A DNA stretch of 64,000 nt from an archaeon (GCA_024399275.1 JAKSHS010000002.1:30500-94499), one strand, 5' to 3'. Positions 17,941 to 26,598 are shown, counted from the first letter of the stretch. Program-made: numbers and translations. Notes: generated by a model not told the origin, from the letters alone.

Positions 17941-18123
17941 TTTTGAAGAGCTTAATCGAGTACCATGCTGGTTAAAGTACTGTGGTGGGTGAAGAGGAGA
18001 TTAGTATTTGGGTGGTGGTAGTCTTGATCGGATCCTCAGTTACGGTAGAGTACGATTAGTTATCGAAAGCCTGTGAAATTTGTGTTGGGATGGAGTTTGA
18101 CGAACATTAAATGTTTCCTGTGA

Positions 18124-18648
18124 TTAAAACCACTTGTCTATTTCGTTGCTCCAGTCTACACTTCCCGGAGGAAACAAACTTGGATTCTTGATGGCTTTTT
18201 CAATTATTCTAGCGGTTTCAGGAGGTGTTAGGTTTGTGCAGTTTATTTCCGATGTTATTGTTCCAGAACTTACTGATTCAGATAGAATTATGTCGAGTAT
18301 TTCTGATTGAATGTTATCTTGAATTTTCCTTAAACTGTATCCTCTTTGTTTGAGTCGCTTATATATCGTGTTTGGGTCACATCTTAGAACTATTATAATG
18401 TCGCAATTTACAAAATGAGAAAGATGTCCATCTAGAAAAACAACTTCACGGCTTTTTGTTTTATATTTTAGGGAATCATTCAATTTGTTAGTGTCCACGT
18501 TATATGATCCTAATTCTACATCGAATTCTTCAAGAAGACCGTTTCTCTTGGCGTAGGAGTTGATATCGATAACTTTGTATTTAGTCGAAAGGAGGTTAGC
18601 TACTGTACTTTTTCCTACTCCAGGTGTTCCTGTTATTGCTATTAACAT
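18124..18648 (-). CDS. AK6/Fap7-type adenylate kinase
   Basis: A 174-residue P-loop kinase with MLIAITGTPGVGKSTVANLL at the N-terminus. The family-typical segments VIDINSYAKRNGL and FLDGHLSHFV follow, as does the lid arginine region RLKQRGYSLRKIQDN. Homologues phosphorylate AMP and, in eukaryotes, act in 18S rRNA maturation. It fits the abundance of ribosome-assembly genes nearby, although it is a separate transcription unit. Confidence 0.92.
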   Translation of the reverse strand: MLIAITGTPGVGKSTVANLLSTKYKVIDINSYAKRNGLLEEFDVELGSYNVDTNKLNDSLKYKTKSREVVFLDGHLSHFVNCDIIIVLRCDPNTIYKRLKQRGYSLRKIQDNIQSEILDIILSESVSSGTITSEINCTNLTPPETARIIEKAIKNPSLFPPGSVDWSNEIDKWF

Positions 18649-18819
18649 TTTCTTAGATTTCTCACTTTGAAACTAATATACTGTATCTTGTTATGCTAGC
18701 TTTTATTTTGGCTACTTGTGTAGTTAGAGTACTCGATATTGTCCTAAGATTTAGAATCTTTCGTTTGTAGCTGAAATAGCCGTGATGGTTTCTATCGATC
18801 AGTTGATGGTTATTAATAA

Positions 18820-19557
18820 CTATTGTGACCTTAAAAATTGGGAAATTTCGGCAAGGATGTCTCTTCTATTCTGATCGCGAGAAAAAGATGTAATTAATAA
18901 ATCGATCTCGTCATTTTTTCCTTTAAGGTTTTTTACAAATTGGATAATGTTTGTTAAAGCACGATCGATCTCATCTGATATTGGGATAGTAGCTGCTCTA
19001 GATGTTCTAGAGATGGGATTTATGTCGATAGAAATTACTGTTTTTCCCATTTTAACCAATGCTTCCGCCCTATCTCCATCTTCTATTGGCACTAGAATAC
19101 AGTCACAATTATGGAGTGTTTCGGAACATAATGCACGATTATGTTCTAGTCCTGGGATTCTAGCAGTTGGAAGATTTCCAATAATATTTTCCCCGCCCTT
19201 GGACTTGAGATATCTTATCAATTTATCGATTCTTGCCTCTGTCCTGTGAAATAGATTTATTTCGATAGGGGCGGGGATTAGTTTAGATAACTGAATTAGT
19301 TTTTCTGCACCTAATACTGCGGCGTTACCGTTTACGCAGATAAGTGGTTTTCTTGCCTTCAAGAGATGTGCAGCGGCTACTTTTTCTGCCTTGAAAGAAG
19401 ACATCAACGTTTTTTCTCCCATTAAATAATCAAATGCTTCCCCTCTGCCATGAGATATGAGACCTGTCTGATCTACCAAGCCTTTATCTACCATTTTCGC
19501 AAGATATTCTCTAACTATTAGCGTTTTGTATCTTGGATGATTTTGAGGAATCGTCAT
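18820..19557 (-). CDS. 4-phosphopantoate--beta-alanine ligase (archaeal phosphopantothenate synthetase)
   Basis: Catalyses the archaeal route to phosphopantothenate, in place of bacterial PanC, for coenzyme A synthesis. The 245-residue protein has the family segments ISHGRGEAFDYLMGE, VNGNAAVLGAEK, NLFHRTEARI and the C-terminal DINPISRTSRAAT. It ends in TAG, and an in-frame TGA follows within eight codons. Confidence 0.93.
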   Translation of the reverse strand: MTIPQNHPRYKTLIVREYLAKMVDKGLVDQTGLISHGRGEAFDYLMGEKTLMSSFKAEKVAAAHLLKARKPLICVNGNAAVLGAEKLIQLSKLIPAPIEINLFHRTEARIDKLIRYLKSKGGENIIGNLPTARIPGLEHNRALCSETLHNCDCILVPIEDGDRAEALVKMGKTVISIDINPISRTSRAATIPISDEIDRALTNIIQFVKNLKGKNDEIDLLITSFSRDQNRRDILAEISQFLRSQ

Positions 19558-19657
19558 ATGATGCGTATTAATGGATTATAATTAAACGATTGGTTATGGA
19601 AGTTGGCTTACTTGTATTGTAGGTTTTTATATTGTTGGGCCTGCATGTGACTGCTAA

Positions 19658-20359
19658 ATGCCTGACGTACGTGTAGTACTAGTTGAACCAAAAATTGAAG
19701 GGAACATTGGAGCCGTCGCAAGAATCATGGCTAATTTTGATGTAAATGAGCTTTATTTAATTCATCCTTGTGAAGTGGGAGATATTGCTTATCGTAGGGC
19801 AAAGCATGGGGCCTTTGTCCTTGACAATGCAAAAGTTGTCGAGAGCTTTGACGACGCTCTAAGTGAATGTTTTTTCGTTGCCGGAACAAGTGGGATCATC
19901 ACAAAAGGCGATAGGAATTATGCTAGAGTTCCTATACCCGTACATTCATTTGCAGAGCGATTGAGAGACTATACAGAAAAAGTGGCTGTAGTTTTTGGGA
20001 GAGAAGATGTCGGACTCTTTCAAGACGAACTAGTAAGATGCGATGCGCTAGTGCACATTCCTTCTAGTGAGAAGTATCCTATTCTTAATCTTTCACATGC
20101 GGTTGGTGTGGTGTTGTATGAGATGTTTAAATTTGAGATAAAACCGCCTATGCCTGCTGACAATGAAGAAAAAGAGAGGATGTTCAAGTTTTTTGATGAT
20201 TTGTTGGAGGCCATAGCATACCCGAAAGTAAGAAGAAAATGTACGTCAACTATGTTCAGAAAGATGATGGGTCGTGCTATTCCGACAAAATACGAATATA
20301 ATACGATAATGGGTGTAATTGGTGACGCCGTTAAGGAAATTAAAAGGATAAGGCCGTGA
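19658..20359 (+). CDS. SPOUT RNA 2'-O-methyltransferase, TrmJ-like
   Basis: A 233-residue SPOUT-class methyltransferase. It shows VLVEPKIEGNIGAVARIMANF near the N-terminus, VFGREDVGL, and the trefoil-knot motif HIPSSEKYPILNLSHAVGVV. Archaeal TrmJ methylates position 32 of tRNAs. The C-terminal extension after residue 165 is alpha-helical, as in TrmJ. Substrate assignment is by family, not proven here. Confidence 0.9.
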   Translation: MPDVRVVLVEPKIEGNIGAVARIMANFDVNELYLIHPCEVGDIAYRRAKHGAFVLDNAKVVESFDDALSECFFVAGTSGIITKGDRNYARVPIPVHSFAERLRDYTEKVAVVFGREDVGLFQDELVRCDALVHIPSSEKYPILNLSHAVGVVLYEMFKFEIKPPMPADNEEKERMFKFFDDLLEAIAYPKVRRKCTSTMFRKMMGRAIPTKYEYNTIMGVIGDAVKEIKRIRP

Positions 20360-20419
20360 AGTAGAGACGCCTCAGGCTTCGTTGTTAGACTACGCCACGT
20401 GTAATTTAAAGCCGTTTGG

Positions 20420-20454
20420 GCCCATCCTAGCAATAACTGCAGAATCGGATGGGC
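20420..20454. terminator. Hairpin between convergent trmJ and the P1 gene
   Basis: GCCCATCC (20420-20427) can pair with GGATGGGC (20447-20454) across a 19-base loop, in the space where the two convergent transcripts end. It is a candidate bidirectional terminator, seen only as a palindrome. Confidence 0.35.
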
Positions 20455-20490
20455 ATAAAAGTTTAAAGAAATTGAGGAGGAGCTGATGAT

Positions 20491-20799
20491 TCAGCCGAAT
20501 AACGCGCTGAGACCAGCCGCTGCTTCTTCCTCACTGACCTGCTCTTCTTTTGCTTGCTCCTCTTTCTTAGCCTCCGGAGCCGCTGTAGCAGGTGCGGCCG
20601 TAGTAGTAGGGGCAATTGTCATGGACGTGGCTGACGCTATCGCTTCCTTAATATCAACGCCCTCGAGTGAGGCAATCAATGATTTGACTTTAGCCACATC
20701 GGGCTCTATACCGGCAGATTTAAGAATCGCCTTTACGGCGTCTTCAGTGATGTCCTTACCTGCCGCGTAAAGCACCATTGCACTATAGATATACTCCAT
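20491..20799 (-). CDS. rpl12p: Ribosomal stalk protein P1 (archaeal L12)
   Basis: The 102-residue acidic stalk protein that recruits translational GTPases. The N-terminal dimerisation domain MEYIYSAMVLYAAGKDITED is followed by an Ala/Glu-rich hinge and the conserved tail EEEAAAGLSALFG. The last 18 residues are identical to those of P0, the next gene upstream, and the 57 bases that encode them are also identical. Confidence 0.97.
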   Translation of the reverse strand: MEYIYSAMVLYAAGKDITEDAVKAILKSAGIEPDVAKVKSLIASLEGVDIKEAIASATSMTIAPTTTAAPATAAPEAKKEEQAKEEQVSEEEAAAGLSALFG

Positions 20800-20819
20800 G
20801 TGTTCAACCTCTTTTTCGT

Positions 20820-21812
20820 TTAGCCGAATAACGCGCTGAGACCAGCCGCTGCTTCTTCCTCACTGACCTGCTCTTCTTCAACACTTACCTCAGTTTTTTT
20901 CTCTTCCGTAGGAGTTGTTTCGATGACTACCGCGGTGTTAGATCTCGTAGCTATACTGTCGCTAGTGTATCCTGCAGCAAACGCTATACGAAGCATTTGG
21001 GCATCTGCCCTTGAAAGAAGCATCTTGATGTTGTCCTTAGTAGGCAACGCAATTGAAACCGAGAGACCGACTGACTCTCGGAATGCCTTTATGATAAGCG
21101 GTGCGATTGTTTCATTTGTCGGGAAGCATATTGCAACGCCTAGTGCACGAGCGCTGGATGCAGCTGTTGCGAACGCATTAACGTAGTAATCGTCTGGAAT
21201 GTCTAATACGTCCCGAGAATATACGATTCCATTCTCATAGACGGCCCTAAGATCAAGTCCTATGATCATGGGTAAGATTTCTAATTTAGGAAGCATCGCC
21301 GCGACATTCGCAGGAACAGGGTGTCCAGCTTTCACTAATGTTGTGTCTTTTTTTACTACAATTTTTCCAGATTCTATCGATGTGGGAAGCCCCAATTTTT
21401 GAAGTTCCCCTATAATAGGCCCTGGCCCAAAAGGTGTAGGTCCTTGATGAACGATAATGTCTATTGGGGCAATTTGGCCAGCCTTTGCGGGGGCGGCTGT
21501 TTTTGCCGATTCGAGTTGCCTGAAAAGTTTGAAGGGATTGAGGTCGGTAACAATGATTGCACACTGCCCATATATTGCTGATTTTAATTTGTCAAGGCCT
21601 GGTTTCTCTTTTTCGGCTTCGTTGAGAGCTAAAAATGCGAGGTTGTTCCTTGTCATCCTTAGTACGGCATGTTTCCTGAGCCCGGATCTCATAGATTGTA
21701 TTTGTTGACCAGCAATTCCACCCATACCAACGACTGCAACAATTGGCTTTGCGATTATATCATCAGCCAAACTCTTAACAAGATCTTTTTTCCATGATGC
21801 GATGTGCGTCAT
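20820..21812 (-). CDS. rplP0: Ribosomal stalk protein P0 (archaeal L10)
   Basis: The 330-residue base of the ribosomal stalk, binding 23S rRNA and P1 dimers. Typical segments are GMGGIAGQQIQSMRSGLR, GQIAPIDIIVHQGPTPFGPGP and the long C-terminal helices for P1 binding. The tail EEQVSEEEAAAGLSALFG matches P1 exactly. It is the second gene of L1-P0-P1. Confidence 0.97.
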   Translation of the reverse strand: MTHIASWKKDLVKSLADDIIAKPIVAVVGMGGIAGQQIQSMRSGLRKHAVLRMTRNNLAFLALNEAEKEKPGLDKLKSAIYGQCAIIVTDLNPFKLFRQLESAKTAAPAKAGQIAPIDIIVHQGPTPFGPGPIIGELQKLGLPTSIESGKIVVKKDTTLVKAGHPVPANVAAMLPKLEILPMIIGLDLRAVYENGIVYSRDVLDIPDDYYVNAFATAASSARALGVAICFPTNETIAPLIIKAFRESVGLSVSIALPTKDNIKMLLSRADAQMLRIAFAAGYTSDSIATRSNTAVVIETTPTEEKKTEVSVEEEQVSEEEAAAGLSALFG

Positions 21813-21823
21813 TTCAAGCCTCC

Positions 21824-22462
21824 TTAGATTAACCTCTCCGACGGCCCCATCGTGGTCTTAATGTACAGCGAAGCAATGTTCATTTTTCCCTTTTCAAGCT
21901 TAGTCTCTATGCGTTTGAGGACGGTATCGACGTTGTCCGCGATTTCTTCGGGCGACATAGAAATTGTGCCAACGGGAATGTGAAAAGTTTTTTTATCTCT
22001 CGTTCTGACTGAAACTGTTTTCCTGAGATTCTCGATTATTCCCGTAGGGTCTGCACCTGATACAATTGGTTTGGGCATTTTTCCGCGAGGTCCGAGAATA
22101 GTACCAAGTTTTTTACCAATAGTAGCCATAAGTGATGCCTCAGCAATGAAATAGTCCATCTCATTGGCGAGTTTTTTTGCTTGTTTCTTATCATCAGCGA
22201 TCGAGCTGAGTTCGTCGACAGCTATTACTGTGTCAGCGATATCCTTAGCTTTGAGTATAAGCTCGCCACTTCCGATTACACAGATACGGACTAACTTCCC
22301 ACGGCCATTTGGCAGAACGACATCATCCGAAATACGATTTTTTGGAACCGATAAATCTACGTCTTTAAGGTTGACGGCCAACTCAACTGTCTCTACAAAA
22401 TTTCTTTTCTTAGCGCCTTCGAGCGCTTTTCGTACGGCCACTGCAGTCGACTTCTCTGCCAA
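21824..22462 (-). CDS. rpl1: 50S ribosomal protein L1
   Basis: A 212-residue L1-stalk protein with FVETVELAVNLKDVDLSVPK, LGTILGPRGKMPKP and the C-terminal ASLYIKTTMGPS. Upstream ATG 22522 lies before the predicted transcription start (TATA at 22535-22542). A TTG at 22462 follows GGAGG with good spacing, and LAEKSTAVAVRKALEG matches the usual L1 N-terminus. I therefore choose the TTG. First gene of the L1-P0-P1 operon. Confidence 0.95.
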   Translation of the reverse strand: MAEKSTAVAVRKALEGAKKRNFVETVELAVNLKDVDLSVPKNRISDDVVLPNGRGKLVRICVIGSGELILKAKDIADTVIAVDELSSIADDKKQAKKLANEMDYFIAEASLMATIGKKLGTILGPRGKMPKPIVSGADPTGIIENLRKTVSVRTRDKKTFHIPVGTISMSPEEIADNVDTVLKRIETKLEKGKMNIASLYIKTTMGPSERLI

Positions 22463-22768
22463 TGTAATTCCTCCTCGTAGTACCCGCGAATCTTCAGATT
22501 CTCCTACAAGTTGGCCCCACAACGGAGGGATACTATATAAATTCGATTTATACAGGGCACTGAATTCATATTGACCTTTTGAGAGAAGGTGTACGTGCTA
22601 ATAGGTATAGAGATGGCGTAATGAGATGTATTTGGGAATAGTAACTTGATAAGTCTGTTCACCAATTATCGAAGTTGCGGCGAACGACACTCTATGCCTC
22701 AGCCGCAACGTTTGTATGAAATTGATAAGAAGCCCGAAAATTTGATATCTACTTATCAATTGCTGTAT
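22463..22768. other. L11-L1 spacer with two hairpins and the L1 promoter
   Basis: Two inverted repeats follow the L11 stop on the minus strand. AATTGATAAG/CTTATCAATT (22720-22729 and 22752-22761) comes first, then GTTGCGGC/GCCGCAAC (22674-22681 and 22702-22709). They lie above the L1 TATA element (TTTATATA at 22535-22542), so they belong to the end of the SecE-Spt5-L11 transcript. Termination is the simplest role. Confidence 0.4.
22535..22542 (-). promoter_or_regulatory. TATA box of the L1-P0-P1 operon
   Basis: TTTATATA on the minus strand predicts transcription from about 22512. That leaves a leader of about 50 bases and makes the TTG at 22462 the start. Confidence 0.6.
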
Positions 22769-23239
22769 TTAGAGTTGACTTTTATAGACACCGTCCTTTA
22801 CATCTTTTGTGAAAGTCTTGGCGTCTTTTCCATCGATTGTAACGCCGATTGAGACACAGCTTCCTGCGACTTCACAGAGACGTGCTCCAACTGTTGCACC
22901 TAGAAGTCCATCGATTTTCATATCTGCTATTTTCTTTGCTTGGTCAAGTGTGAGGTTTCCGACCTTCGTTGTTCTTGCATTGCCTGAACCGGCCTCGATA
23001 CCAAGTTCCCCTTTTATAAGAGCGGACATGGGGGGTGTTCCGACCTCGACATCAAAGGATTTATCCTCTTTAATTAAGACCTTAACGGGAACTTTCATGC
23101 CAGAAAAGGCCTTCGTCTTCTCGTTTATCCTTGAGATGACCTGCCCAACATTAACTCCTTTTGGTCCAAGCGCTGGTCCAAGAGGTGGACCTGCGGAGGC
23201 TTTTCCTCCGTCTACCAATGCTTCAATAACGTCTGTCAT
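22769..23239 (-). CDS. rpl11: 50S ribosomal protein L11
   Basis: A 156-residue protein of the GTPase-associated centre. It has GGKASAGPPLGPALGPKGVN, the proline-rich segment of the N-terminal domain, and the rRNA-binding C-terminal domain ending near DGKDAKTFTKDVKDG. The start ATG is three bases after the Spt5 TAG and in the same frame. Confidence 0.97.
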   Translation of the reverse strand: MTDVIEALVDGGKASAGPPLGPALGPKGVNVGQVISRINEKTKAFSGMKVPVKVLIKEDKSFDVEVGTPPMSALIKGELGIEAGSGNARTTKVGNLTLDQAKKIADMKIDGLLGATVGARLCEVAGSCVSIGVTIDGKDAKTFTKDVKDGVYKSQL

Positions 23240-23242
23240 TTT

Positions 23243-24106
23243 CTATTTCTCCTTTTCAATCAGTTTGACACTTTCGCCGGTGACAGTAACAGGAATAGGA
23301 ACCATTGCTTCGATAAGTTCAACGGTAATTTCCTCCTTTTCCTTGTCAATTTTGAACACTCTAGCTTTTTCACCCTTGAAAGGCCCATTGATTAGCTCGA
23401 CAATATCTCCCTCTGCAATTCCGATAACCGGTGATAGTGGTGTGAGGTAATGCTCTATTTCGTTAACATTTGTCTCTCCATCTACGAAAGATCTAGCTTT
23501 TTTGATACCTTTGGTTTTTTCACGCATTCGGTCTGTGTTCATCCCTTCGACAAAAACATATCCATTGAGGCCTGCCGGACATAGAACAGAATATACGTCG
23601 TGGCGCTTGCATTCGTCCTCTGTGAATGTACTGTTATCGACGGCATAAAAGTCATTTTCATATTTGGATTCTTTCTTAAAAACATTGTATAGACTTTTCG
23701 CAACGTCTTTTTCTTGGCCGATTCTTGTTTTGAGAGCTACTATTGAAGAAGTTGCAACTGCGGAATAGGACATCTCCCGAACGTTTTCGTTTGAAGAAAT
23801 GGCGAGGTGTACTGTAACTTTATCATCGTATCGAGCGCCTTTAGGACAGGTTAGTTTGAGCGTAAGCTTGGATTCCCGCGTAACAAGTGGCTGGAATTCT
23901 CCAGTTTGTTTTCCGGTGTAGTTGTCCCAACTATCGCCGTTACTGTTTATCTCGACATCCCAACTTGGTGCATCTATAGGATCCATTACGACGGAAACTT
24001 TAACACTTGAAATAGGTAAATCTTCACCGGCAGAGATATCCCAAGAAAAGGAGCTCCCTGCGGTAAGAGATCTCACGTCAACGTTTTCTGCGGTAACAAG
24101 TGACAT
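23243..24106 (-). CDS. spt5: Transcription elongation factor Spt5 (NusG) with large N-terminal extension
   Basis: Partner of Spt4, binding the RNA polymerase clamp. The C-terminal half is ordinary archaeal Spt5: an NGN domain (ALKTRIGQEKDVAKSLYNVF to GYVFVEGMNTDRM) and a KOW domain (GDIVELINGPFKGEKARVFKID). It is preceded by about 125 extra residues, rich in Ser, Val and Asp with alternating beta-strand pattern, resembling an immunoglobulin-like sandwich; archaeal Spt5 is usually about 150 residues in total. The ATG at 24106 follows GGGAGAT; a GTG at 24121 overlapping the SecE stop is the alternative. It stands between secE and rpl11, the standard place. Confidence 0.92.
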   Translation of the reverse strand: MSLVTAENVDVRSLTAGSSFSWDISAGEDLPISSVKVSVVMDPIDAPSWDVEINSNGDSWDNYTGKQTGEFQPLVTRESKLTLKLTCPKGARYDDKVTVHLAISSNENVREMSYSAVATSSIVALKTRIGQEKDVAKSLYNVFKKESKYENDFYAVDNSTFTEDECKRHDVYSVLCPAGLNGYVFVEGMNTDRMREKTKGIKKARSFVDGETNVNEIEHYLTPLSPVIGIAEGDIVELINGPFKGEKARVFKIDKEKEEITVELIEAMVPIPVTVTGESVKLIEKEK

Positions 24107-24120
24107 TAGTATATCTCCCA

Positions 24121-24348
24121 CTAGGTACTAGGTACTAAAAGTCCGGTAAGCAACATAATAGTGAAGCCCAACGCGCCTAATGCTATGATGCCGACGCCTG
24201 TAAGCACAATAATTTTATAGTATTCTTCGGACGTAGGAGTGCGGACCATCTTGAGGACTCTTCCATACTTTTCATTCCCAGTGCCACGAAACGTAGACTC
24301 GATCCCTTGATACTCCAGCGCCCTGGATATTCTCTCGCTTATGACCAT
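24121..24348 (-). CDS. secE: Preprotein translocase subunit SecE (Sec61 gamma)
   Basis: A 75-residue single-span subunit of the Sec translocon. An amphipathic N-terminal helix (ISRALEYQG) and RVLKMVRTPTSEEYYKI precede one hydrophobic segment, VLTGVGIIALGALGFTIMLL. It is first in the secE-spt5-rpl11 operon. The stop is TAG. Confidence 0.93.
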   Translation of the reverse strand: MVISERISRALEYQGIESTFRGTGNEKYGRVLKMVRTPTSEEYYKIIVLTGVGIIALGALGFTIMLLTGLLVPST

Positions 24349-24435
24349 TCCTAATACCCCAGCCGTTCATCTGCAAATCAGCCTAACGGTGCCACTTATG
24401 CAGCGACAGTGAAGGCACCCCGTACTCTATGTAGA

Positions 24436-24443
24436 TTTTTTAA
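24436..24443 (-). promoter_or_regulatory. TATA-like element upstream of secE operon
   Basis: TTTAAAAA on the minus strand, with predicted start near 24413 and a leader of about 65 bases. The 24349-24545 spacer holds nothing else recognisable. Confidence 0.4.
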
Positions 24444-24575
24444 ATCTTTCTATTGATAAGTCCTATGAAATGCATTTAAGTTACTTTCTTAGATGGCGAT
24501 TATGACGGTTTTTATTCTAAATAGCGTTAAATATGGGTCGTACATTTGAAAGCATTCACGCAATGGGGTGGTCGC

Positions 24576-24740
24576 ATGGAAGATCTGTTGTGTAATGTTG
24601 AAATCGCCAAAGAAAATAACGAGTATGTGGCAATTGTGCACAGTGACCTTAATGGTAAGAGAATATACAGATCTCAGTCTTCTGAAGATGTTCTTGAACA
24701 GCTTATGTTGGATCTTCAGGATGAGTTTGAGTCTATGTGA
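24576..24740 (+). CDS. Small conserved-looking acidic protein (54 aa), function unknown
   Basis: The ATG at 24576 is preceded by GGGGTGG. The product is acidic, starting MEDLLCNVEIAKENNEYVAI and ending LMLDLQDEFESM, with a pattern suggesting two beta strands and a helix. A TATA-like TAAATATG near 24527 would give a start around 24557. It lies 14 bases before the UPF0147 ATG, so the two probably form one transcript. The in-frame ATG at 24546 would sit before the predicted transcription start. I do not recognise a named family. Confidence 0.7.
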   Translation: MEDLLCNVEIAKENNEYVAIVHSDLNGKRIYRSQSSEDVLEQLMLDLQDEFESM

Positions 24741-24754
24741 GGAGTGCCGGTAAC

Positions 24755-25033
24755 ATGACGTCGATTGATGCAAAGTTGGCACGGATATCAAGTGAACTGA
24801 AGGCACATATAGCTGACGATAGTGGGGTTCCGAAGAATATCAGAAGGGGGGCGGTAGATGCTATCAATCTTTTAGTTAATAGTAATAAATCCTTAGATCT
24901 TCGCATATCTAGCGCCATTAATATACTAGCGGATCTCTCGGACGATACCAACCTTCCCATGGAGTCCTGGAGCATTATAATGCATATTCTTTCGGATCTC
25001 GAAATTACACTCAAAGAGGTTACGCACTCTTAA
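24755..25033 (+). CDS. UPF0147 family protein
   Basis: A 92-residue, mostly helical protein of the archaeal UPF0147 family, recognised by the region VPKNIRRGAVDAINLLVNSN and LDLRISSAINILADLSDDTN. Function is not established. The ATG at 24755 follows GAGGAG; the GTG at 24737 in the same frame overlaps the previous gene and is less likely. Confidence 0.88.
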   Translation: MTSIDAKLARISSELKAHIADDSGVPKNIRRGAVDAINLLVNSNKSLDLRISSAINILADLSDDTNLPMESWSIIMHILSDLEITLKEVTHS

Positions 25034-25071
25034 GGTTGGGTTTTTTGCCCTGATTTCGTTTAGGGTAGGAG

Positions 25072-26052
25072 CTACTCCCACTCTATTGTAGCGCATGGCT
25101 TGGGGGAGAGATCGTAGAGGACACGATTTACACCCGAGACTTCACTTAAGATGCGTTTGGTTATACGTTTAAGAATAACCCATGGGATTTCCTCAATTTC
25201 TGCGGACATAGCGTCTTTTGTGTTAACTGCACGTATGATGACTGGCCAGTCCCATAGACGTTGGTTGTTGTGAACACCGGTGGATCTATAGTCTGGTATT
25301 ATTGTAAAATATTGCCAAACCTTGTTCTGAAGCCCACTTTTCATAAATTCTTCTCTGAGTATTGCATCTGATTCTCTGACTGCTTCTAGACGGTCACGTG
25401 TGATTGCACCTGTACATCTTATACCAAGCCCTGGTCCAGGAAATGGTTGACGATAGATTACAGCATCTGGAAGTCCGAGTTCCTTACCTACTATACGTAC
25501 TTCGTCCTTGAAAAGAAATTTTATAGGTTCAATAAGCTCGAGCCCGAGGTCTTCGGACAATCCTCCGACATTATGATGTGTTTTGATTCCATGACTTTCG
25601 ATAACGTCTGGGTAAATAGTACCTTGCCCAAGAAATTTGGCATCTTTAATTTTACGTGCTTCCTCTTCAAAAATGTGGGAGAATTCTACACCAATAATTT
25701 TTCTTTTTTTCTCAGGATCTGATATACCTTCAAGCTTATCGAGGAAACGATCTGTGGCATTTATATGAATGAGATTGGTCCCCATTACATCATGAAAGGT
25801 TTTGATGACTTGTTCGGATTCATTCTTGCGTAGTAGTCCATGGTCGACATGTATACATGTAAGATTTTTTCCAATTGCTTTTGAGAGCAGTGCTGCAACA
25901 ACAAATGAATCTACTCCTCCGGAAAGCGCAGTGACGACCTTTCCATCGCCTATTTTAGAGCGAAGCAAAGGTATCTGTTCGCTGATGAAAGACCTTGCAA
26001 GGTTAGGTGTTGTTATGTGCTTCATCGATATAGGACGTGTGTCGTTATTCAT
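25072..26052 (-). CDS. guaAB: GMP synthase, ATP-pyrophosphatase subunit B
   Basis: Aminates XMP to GMP using ammonia from a separate glutaminase subunit; archaea commonly split the two. The 326-residue protein has the PP-loop TALSGGVDSFVVAALLSKA, the HVDHGLLRKNE segment, VGGLSEDLGLELIEP, RQPFPGPGLGIR and the invariant C-terminus TIEWE. The glutaminase subunit is not in this window. TAG follows TIEWE directly, so here TAG must end translation. Confidence 0.96.
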   Translation of the reverse strand: MNNDTRPISMKHITTPNLARSFISEQIPLLRSKIGDGKVVTALSGGVDSFVVAALLSKAIGKNLTCIHVDHGLLRKNESEQVIKTFHDVMGTNLIHINATDRFLDKLEGISDPEKKRKIIGVEFSHIFEEEARKIKDAKFLGQGTIYPDVIESHGIKTHHNVGGLSEDLGLELIEPIKFLFKDEVRIVGKELGLPDAVIYRQPFPGPGLGIRCTGAITRDRLEAVRESDAILREEFMKSGLQNKVWQYFTIIPDYRSTGVHNNQRLWDWPVIIRAVNTKDAMSAEIEEIPWVILKRITKRILSEVSGVNRVLYDLSPKPCATIEWE

Positions 26053-26089
26053 CTTTGTCTCCTTTATTTTGCTTTGTATTTTGAGAATT

Positions 26090-26569
26090 TTAAGGTTTAT
26101 AGTCTTTCGAAAATGACTTTGAATCTTTGACTGCTTTTTCTATCATTTTGTCTCTGTACATTTGAAGTTGTTTTTGAAGATTTTTGTTATTGATTCCGAG
26201 AATTTCCACGGAAAGAAGTGCCGCGTTATCGCCTCTGTCTAGCCCGACACATGCTGTGGGAATACCAGAAGGCATTTGCACAATTGATAGAATGGCGTCT
26301 AATGTCATCTTTCCGGAAACTGGAACACCTATGACAGGCTTTGTTGTTAGTGATGCAATAACGCCAGGGAGGGCTGCAGCCATGCCAGCGATACCTATGA
26401 ATATGTCGGCGTCCGACTCAGCTATTAATTCCCGTAACATAGTGGGCGTTCTGTGGGCAGACGCTATTCGGACATCGTATGTAACACCAAACTCCTCGAG
26501 GATGCTAACGGCTTTCTGGGCTATCGGAATATCTGTCCCGCTTCCTACTACAATCAAGACCTTTGACAC
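26090..26569 (-). CDS. purE: N5-carboxyaminoimidazole ribonucleotide mutase / AIR carboxylase
   Basis: Purine biosynthesis enzyme. The 159-residue protein has VVGSGTDIPIAQKAV, the IASAHRTP motif and GVPVSGKMTLDAILSIVQMP. The frame is open to a GTG at 26584, but the TATA box at 26591-26598 puts transcription start within a base or two of 26569. The GTG there gives the usual PurE N-terminus SKVLIVVGS, so a leaderless start is likely. It lies directly above guaAB and may share a transcript. Confidence 0.94.
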   Translation of the reverse strand: MSKVLIVVGSGTDIPIAQKAVSILEEFGVTYDVRIASAHRTPTMLRELIAESDADIFIGIAGMAAALPGVIASLTTKPVIGVPVSGKMTLDAILSIVQMPSGIPTACVGLDRGDNAALLSVEILGINNKNLQKQLQMYRDKMIEKAVKDSKSFSKDYKP

Positions 26570-26590
26570 CGCCGGCCAGCACACTTATTC

Positions 26591-26598
26591 TATATAAA
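26591..26598 (-). promoter_or_regulatory. TATA box of purE
   Basis: TTTATATA, spaced for transcription at about 26568-26570, coinciding with the proposed GTG start. Confidence 0.55.
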
